Positions 60,040 to 64,000 of a DNA stretch of 64,000 nt are shown here, one piece after another. The stretch comes from Alishewanella aestuarii B11 (lineage in GTDB: Bacteria > Pseudomonadota > Gammaproteobacteria > Enterobacterales > Alteromonadaceae). The position numbers and the translations under genes are program-made. Where the stretch lies: assembly GCF_000280055.1 (NCBI RefSeq), contig NZ_ALAB01000039.1, forward strand, positions 124,001 through 188,000, written 5' to 3'. A model generated the notes under the pieces. It searched no databases and had not been told where the DNA came from. It saw only the letters and a list, made by a program, of their open reading frames with translations. Each line of letters begins with the position of its first letter. The stretch's first letter is position 1.

Positions 60040-60058
60040 TTGTCTGCGCATCAGACAA
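60040..60058. promoter_or_regulatory. Inverted repeat just upstream of the export lipoprotein gene
   Basis: TTGTCTG (60040-60046) and CAGACAA (60052-60058) form a perfect 7-bp inverted repeat with a CGCAT spacer, ending 12 bases before the ATG at 60071. A TATATT sequence (60036-60041) overlaps its left edge and could be a -10 hexamer. An operator over the transcription start or a leader hairpin are both possible. Confidence 0.4.
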
Positions 60059-60070
60059 AAGGATTCGTTA

Positions 60071-60709
60071 ATGACCAATTTCACTCCGCTAAAAACCACT
60101 TTATGCCTGGCGGTAGGCGTAGCGCTTACCCTTTCCGGATGTGCTAACAATAACACGCTGCCGCGGGCAACGGTACAGAGTTCACTCACTACAACCGTTG
60201 ACAATTACCAGTATTTGATTGGCCCGGCAGATACCCTAAGTATCTTTGTCTGGCGTAACCCGGAACTGTCTGGCACCTTTATTGTGCGCCCGGATGGCAT
60301 GATTTCTACATCGCTGGTTGAAGATGTACCAGTCAGTGGTAAGACACCGACTCAACTGGCGCGGGATATGGAACAAATACTGGCGAAGTATATCCGAGAC
60401 CCGGTGGTAACGGTTTCTGTTAACAACTTTGTCGGCCCATACAGCGAACAAGTGCGGGTGATTGGCCAAGCCACTAATCCACAGGCGGTGAATTACCGGC
60501 AATACATGACCCTGTTGGATCTGATGATTGCAGTAGGAGGCTTAACAGAATTTGCCGCTGGTAACAAAGCGAAGCTGGTTCGCACTACCAATGGTTCGCA
60601 GCGCACTTACGATATCAGACTGGATGAGTTAATCCGCGACGGTAATATTTCCGCTAATGTCGATATCTTACCTGGCGATATCATCATTATTCCTGAAGCC
60701 TGGTTCTAA
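60071..60709 (+). CDS. XrtA/PEP-CTERM system exopolysaccharide export lipoprotein (Wza-like)
   Basis: 212 residues: a lipoprotein signal with lipobox LSGC (Cys24) and a Poly_export domain (LIGPADTLSIFVWRNPELSG, VRPDGMISTSLVEDVPVSGK). A SLBB-like second part has VRVIGQATNPQAVNYRQYM and ends in LPGDIIIIPEAWF. It forms part of the outer-membrane export channel. The small size, about half of Wza, is typical of exosortase A loci, where a separate large barrel protein follows. It starts the plus-strand secretion operon; an inverted repeat lies between its probable promoter and start codon. Confidence 0.93.
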   Translation: MTNFTPLKTTLCLAVGVALTLSGCANNNTLPRATVQSSLTTTVDNYQYLIGPADTLSIFVWRNPELSGTFIVRPDGMISTSLVEDVPVSGKTPTQLARDMEQILAKYIRDPVVTVSVNNFVGPYSEQVRVIGQATNPQAVNYRQYMTLLDLMIAVGGLTEFAAGNKAKLVRTTNGSQRTYDIRLDELIRDGNISANVDILPGDIIIIPEAWF

Positions 60710-60754
60710 CGCGATCTTGTATTACGCAATTTTCGGATCTTTCAGGGAGGAGTA

Positions 60755-62332
60755 ATGAGAGAGATTCAACAGGCGCTGGAGTTGGTCAGTACCTATTTAC
60801 AGGGTATATGGCTACGGCGCCGTTATTTTATTATTACAGCCTGGTTGGTATGCCCAGCAGGCTGGCTATATGTTTACAAAATGCCACCCACCTATCAAGC
60901 AAACGCGCGCTTGTATGTTGAAAGCAGTACTTTCCTTGAACCGATACTGCGGGGCCTGACAATTAATACCAGTCAGCGCGACGAAATTAATCTGATGGCA
61001 CGAACTTTACTCAGCCGCACAAATTTGCAAAAAATTGCCCGTCAGGCCGATTTGGATCTGCAGACCCGAACCGATAAAGAATTTGAGCTAATCATTGATA
61101 AGTTACAAAAAGAGATAAAGGTGTCGGGTACCAGTCGTGAGAATATTTACTCGATTACCTACAGCAACCCTCAGCCGCAAGTGGCATTAAAGGTAGTGCA
61201 GGAAACGCTGAATACCTTTATGGAAAACCGTATTGGTTCCAGTCGCGCAGATTCACAAGCGGCGCAGGAGTTTTTGGATCGCGAAATTGCTGATTATGAG
61301 CGACGTTTAGCTGAAGCTGAACATAAGCTTTCGGAATTCAAAAAGCAGCGGATGAATATCCTGCCTGGTTCAGAATCAAATTATTACAGTCAGTTAGCGG
61401 CAGAGCAGCAACGCCTGGAAAGTGCCCGGCTTGAGTTGGCAGAATTGGAAACCCGTCTGGCGGCTGCCAGAGGCCAGTTGTCTGGTATTAACCCTGCTGA
61501 GGGCGGTTCTACCAGTATCACCACTCAGTTTGATGAAAGGATTAGACAACTCCAATCTCAGCTGGATACCGCATTAATCCGCTTTACTGATAATCATCCT
61601 GATGTACTAGAGATCCGTCGTCTGTTGGATAGTCTGGTTAAACAAAGGGAAGATGAATTAGCAGCCTTGGCAAATGCAGCATCTGGTAGCAACAACTCAG
61701 GCTTTGTGGCTACTCAGAACTCCCTTTACCATGAGTTGCAACTTAATGTCGCAAGGCTTGAAACTGAAGTGGCTTCTAACCGGGTTCGTGTGCAAGCTTT
61801 TGCTAATCGTGTGCGGGAGCTGCAAGGCCGGATGAATCTGATTCCGGAAATCGAAGCCGAGTTTAGTGGTTTGAACCGTGATTACAATGTAACGCGTTCT
61901 AAATATGAAGCTTTACTATCACGTCGTGAAGCATCCGAATTAGCCCGTCGTGCGGACGCCTCAGAGCAAGATGTGCAGTTTAGAATTATCGAACCGCCGC
62001 GCGTTCCTTTTGAGCCGTCCGGGCCAAACCGGCGTTTGCTATATTCAATGGTACTGTTGATTGGCTTGGGCGCGGGTGTGGCTATCGCTTTCTTGCGTAG
62101 TCTGATATCGCCTGTGTTGAGTAGGGCGTCACAGCTTACGGCTATCAGCGATTATCCAGTGTTTGGTGTGATTTCTCATACCAACAAGGCAAAGATTTTA
62201 CGCCAAGTCAGGCTGCATTTTGTATATTTCACTGCGCTAACGGCGTCCCTGCTAATGTTCTATCTGATACTGATGAGTAACGATTTAATTTTCGGCCGCT
62301 CAGCCGAGCTGTTGATGAGGATGGTGCGGTGA
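60755..62332 (+). CDS. XrtA system polysaccharide chain length determinant
   Basis: 525 residues of the Wzz/GumC type. The first membrane helix is near residues 24-42, and the periplasmic Wzz domain contains YKMPPTYQANARLYVESSTF. Long coiled coils follow (about 175-250 and 330-400, with LESARLELAELETRLAAARG), then a second membrane region near 430-450 (LLYSMVLLIGLGAGVAIAFL) and a short C-terminal hydrophobic span. It regulates chain length and pairs with the separate tyrosine kinase encoded next. Ribosome site GGGAGG. Its TGA overlaps the next GTG start by four bases. Confidence 0.93.
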   Translation: MREIQQALELVSTYLQGIWLRRRYFIITAWLVCPAGWLYVYKMPPTYQANARLYVESSTFLEPILRGLTINTSQRDEINLMARTLLSRTNLQKIARQADLDLQTRTDKEFELIIDKLQKEIKVSGTSRENIYSITYSNPQPQVALKVVQETLNTFMENRIGSSRADSQAAQEFLDREIADYERRLAEAEHKLSEFKKQRMNILPGSESNYYSQLAAEQQRLESARLELAELETRLAAARGQLSGINPAEGGSTSITTQFDERIRQLQSQLDTALIRFTDNHPDVLEIRRLLDSLVKQREDELAALANAASGSNNSGFVATQNSLYHELQLNVARLETEVASNRVRVQAFANRVRELQGRMNLIPEIEAEFSGLNRDYNVTRSKYEALLSRREASELARRADASEQDVQFRIIEPPRVPFEPSGPNRRLLYSMVLLIGLGAGVAIAFLRSLISPVLSRASQLTAISDYPVFGVISHTNKAKILRQVRLHFVYFTALTASLLMFYLILMSNDLIFGRSAELLMRMVR

Positions 62333-63189
62333 GTATTATCGAGAAAGCGCTGGCACGCCGTGCCGACCAGCAAGGCAATCAACCTAGATCAAAAACTGAT
62401 CCTATTGTTGATGAGATAAACCATGCCGATGATCCTTTGTTGACAACGGTCAGTGGCCGGCATCAGGTTGAGTTAGATCTGAAACAGCTTGAACAACAAG
62501 GTTTTGTTTCGCTTAGTACTCAGCGTCGCTTAATCAACGAGGAGTATCGGGTAATTAAGCGTAAGTTGATTAATAATGCCTTTGGTCCGCTGGCTGAAAC
62601 CTTGCATCACCCTAATTTGATCCTGGTATCTAGTTCACGGCCAGGGGAAGGTAAGACGTTTTCGTCGATTAACCTGGCGCTAAGCATTGCCTTAGAACAG
62701 GATAAAACGGTCTTGTTAGTCGATGCTGACGTGCTGCGACCGAAGATCGCTAAAACTCTCAATGTACAGCATGAAGTGGGCTTAACAGACTATTTGCTTT
62801 CGAGTGAGATTAGCGTATCGGACATTTTACTGAATACCAATGTGCCCCGATTGAAATTAGTCACCGCTGGCACACCGCATCATCTTTCTACCGAGTTACT
62901 GGCAAGTGATCGCATGCTAAAGCTGGCTGCTGAGTTCGCCAACCGCTATGCCGATCGTATCGTGATTTTTGATGCGCCGCCTTTGCTAGGGGTTAACGAA
63001 ACTTCTGTTATGGCTAGTATGTGCGGCCAGGGGGTGTTAGTGGTGGAAGAAAATAGGACCCGATTAAATGAGATTGAGCAATCAGTCGCGTTGCTACCTA
63101 GTGAGATGGCAGTAGGTTTTCTGATCAATAAAGCGCATCGTAATCAGGGAAAAGGATACGGCTATGGATATTACTATGGCGCCGAATAA
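62329..63189 (+). CDS. XrtA-associated tyrosine autokinase
   Basis: 286 residues of the BY-kinase family, starting at GTG 62329 in a GTGA overlap with the chain-length gene. Walker A SRPGEGKT is at 103-110, Walker A' LLVDADVLRPK at about 129-139, and Walker B IVIFDAPPLLG near 215. A C-terminal tyrosine cluster (GYGYGYYYGAE) is the autophosphorylation site. The kinase controls polymer export through cycles of phosphorylation with the chain-length protein. An upstream REE-type stretch (LINEEYRVIKRKLI) matches the oligomerisation motif. The gene of the barrel protein overlaps its 3' end by 26 bases. Confidence 0.94.
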   Translation: MSIIEKALARRADQQGNQPRSKTDPIVDEINHADDPLLTTVSGRHQVELDLKQLEQQGFVSLSTQRRLINEEYRVIKRKLINNAFGPLAETLHHPNLILVSSSRPGEGKTFSSINLALSIALEQDKTVLLVDADVLRPKIAKTLNVQHEVGLTDYLLSSEISVSDILLNTNVPRLKLVTAGTPHHLSTELLASDRMLKLAAEFANRYADRIVIFDAPPLLGVNETSVMASMCGQGVLVVEENRTRLNEIEQSVALLPSEMAVGFLINKAHRNQGKGYGYGYYYGAE

Positions 63190-64000
63190 CGGCCGCAAAT
63201 TGCGCACCAAGCTTGCTTACTGCGCCAGTTTGGTTACCCTGGCTTGTACTGCTGCAACCCTACCAGCGAGCGCTGCCCAATCAAAATTGAGCCCTGAGAT
63301 CCGCACTGCTTTTTATGGCTATCAGCTGAATTTACCAGAACAAGCGGATAAAGATAAAGGCGCCGCCTGGGAGTTAGAACCCTCTATTAGCTGGACTCGG
63401 CAGTCAGCGGGTATGCAAACCCGGTTTAGCTGGCAGCACAATACCGTGCTTTATAAAGACGAGCAACGTGACGATCGTCACTTTAATGACCTCTCACTTG
63501 CCAATCGCATGACGTTCCTGCGTGACCGTATTAGTTGGGATCTCAATGCCAGTCAAAGTTATCAGCTGCGCAATAGCCGGCTCGGTATTTTCTCTGACAA
63601 AATTACTGGCGGCGAAAATTTAAGTCGGGTACAGCGTTATGGTAGTGGTCTAAGTTATCGCAGTTTAACCAGTTCACCTTATCGGATTGAAGCAGCGTTA
63701 AATTATGGTACTACTGATAGCCAGAGCCCATTAATTGATGATGGTTTATTTGAATATAAAACGGATGCTTACAGCGGTAGCTGGTTATTAGGTACCAGTC
63801 AGCGCGCGTTAAATTTCTTTTGGCAATATAATGGCCAATTGCAGGAAATCGAGCGCAGCAGCGGGCCTGATGTGTCGATACGTAATCATGGGTTGGTTGT
63901 TGGTGTACCTTTTGCGCCCAATTTTTCTGTGATTGGTCGTGCAGGAGCTGAACGTGTAGATAACGGCAGTGCCGTTGACAATAAATTTGATTACTTTGGG
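63164..64000 (+). CDS. XrtA/PEP-CTERM system outer-membrane beta-barrel protein, 5' part
   Basis: The frame opened by the ATG at 63164 stays open to the window end (279 codons, no stop). It encodes a signal peptide (LAYCASLVTLACTAATLP, cleavage near ASA|AQS) and then alternating hydrophilic/aromatic strands such as WELEPSISWTRQSAGMQTRF and RISWDLNASQSYQLRNSRLG, typical of a beta barrel. In XrtA loci the gene after the tyrosine kinase commonly encodes a large outer-membrane protein of the TIGR03016 type, probably part of the export channel. A GGAT ribosome site lies upstream. A second in-frame ATG at 63176 is an alternative start. The C-terminus lies beyond the window. Confidence 0.82.
   Translation, partial: MDITMAPNNGRKLRTKLAYCASLVTLACTAATLPASAAQSKLSPEIRTAFYGYQLNLPEQADKDKGAAWELEPSISWTRQSAGMQTRFSWQHNTVLYKDEQRDDRHFNDLSLANRMTFLRDRISWDLNASQSYQLRNSRLGIFSDKITGGENLSRVQRYGSGLSYRSLTSSPYRIEAALNYGTTDSQSPLIDDGLFEYKTDAYSGSWLLGTSQRALNFFWQYNGQLQEIERSSGPDVSIRNHGLVVGVPFAPNFSVIGRAGAERVDNGSAVDNKFDYFG

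Noticed and set aside
60033-60047. Sigma-54 promoter before the export lipoprotein gene
   Set aside because: GG and GC are 11 bases apart rather than 10, and the -24 element lacks TGGCA, so the spacing rule is broken.

Overview
The window looks like chromosomal DNA from an aquatic gammaproteobacterium, probably in the Alteromonadales/Chromatiaceae group that includes Rheinheimera, Alishewanella and Arsukibacterium. Three things point there. The central-carbon block metK / tkt-epd-pgk-fba includes an Epd-type dehydrogenase. A TonB2-type energy transducer carries a TtpC-like subunit. A complete exosortase A (XrtA)/PEP-CTERM exopolysaccharide locus fills most of the rest. The genus is an inference; no rRNA or tRNA gene is visible.

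Layout. 1-8964 is housekeeping: the 5' end of rsmE, an AbgT-family transporter and metK on the minus strand, then tkt, epd, pgk and a class II aldolase on the plus strand. 9210-14187 is a six-gene plus-strand operon: DUF3450 protein, TtpC-like ExbB, ExbB, ExbD, TonB, TPR protein. It ends in a strong terminator.

14335-64000 is the XrtA/PEP-CTERM polysaccharide and protein-sorting region. On the left lie the sigma-54 regulator PrsR, the membrane kinase PrsK and a co-transcribed secreted serine protease. Next come an exosortase-associated acyltransferase with a flavin oxidase, two PEP-CTERM proteins (one a trypsin-like protease) and the TPR lipoprotein PrsT. Both PEP-CTERM genes have a GG-N10-GC sigma-54 promoter, and one also has an 11-bp perfect inverted repeat upstream, so the local regulator can be tied to its likely targets. 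26467-54654 is a long block of polymer assembly genes: acetyltransferase, FemAB-like protein, O-antigen-ligase-like protein, asparagine-synthase-type proteins, glycosyltransferases, flippases, a deacetylase, a PHP-domain protein and a hexapeptide acyltransferase. 54631-59847 (minus) holds a third flippase, exosortase A itself, the XrtA-type deacetylase and the initiating sugar transferase. 60071-64000 (plus) holds the export lipoprotein, chain-length determinant, tyrosine autokinase and the start of an outer-membrane barrel protein.

How it fits together (inference from family knowledge). The initiating transferase loads a sugar on undecaprenyl phosphate. Glycosyltransferases and amido/acyl-modifying enzymes build the unit, a flippase and a ligase/polymerase-like protein process it, and the chain-length/kinase/export/barrel set secretes it. 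XrtA processes PEP-CTERM proteins whose transcription is probably driven by PrsK-PrsR and sigma-54.

The most unusual material is in the variable core. Two AT-rich tracts (about 32.9-36.8 kb and 52.2-53.5 kb) look horizontally acquired, and the first seems to begin inside a glycosyltransferase gene. Two paralogous flippases of very different base composition flank a pair of asparagine-synthase-like proteins that lack the glutaminase cysteine. Several genes have no confident function: a propeller-like protein at 43513, a kinase-like protein at 44772, and a membrane-anchored PHP fusion at 47845.
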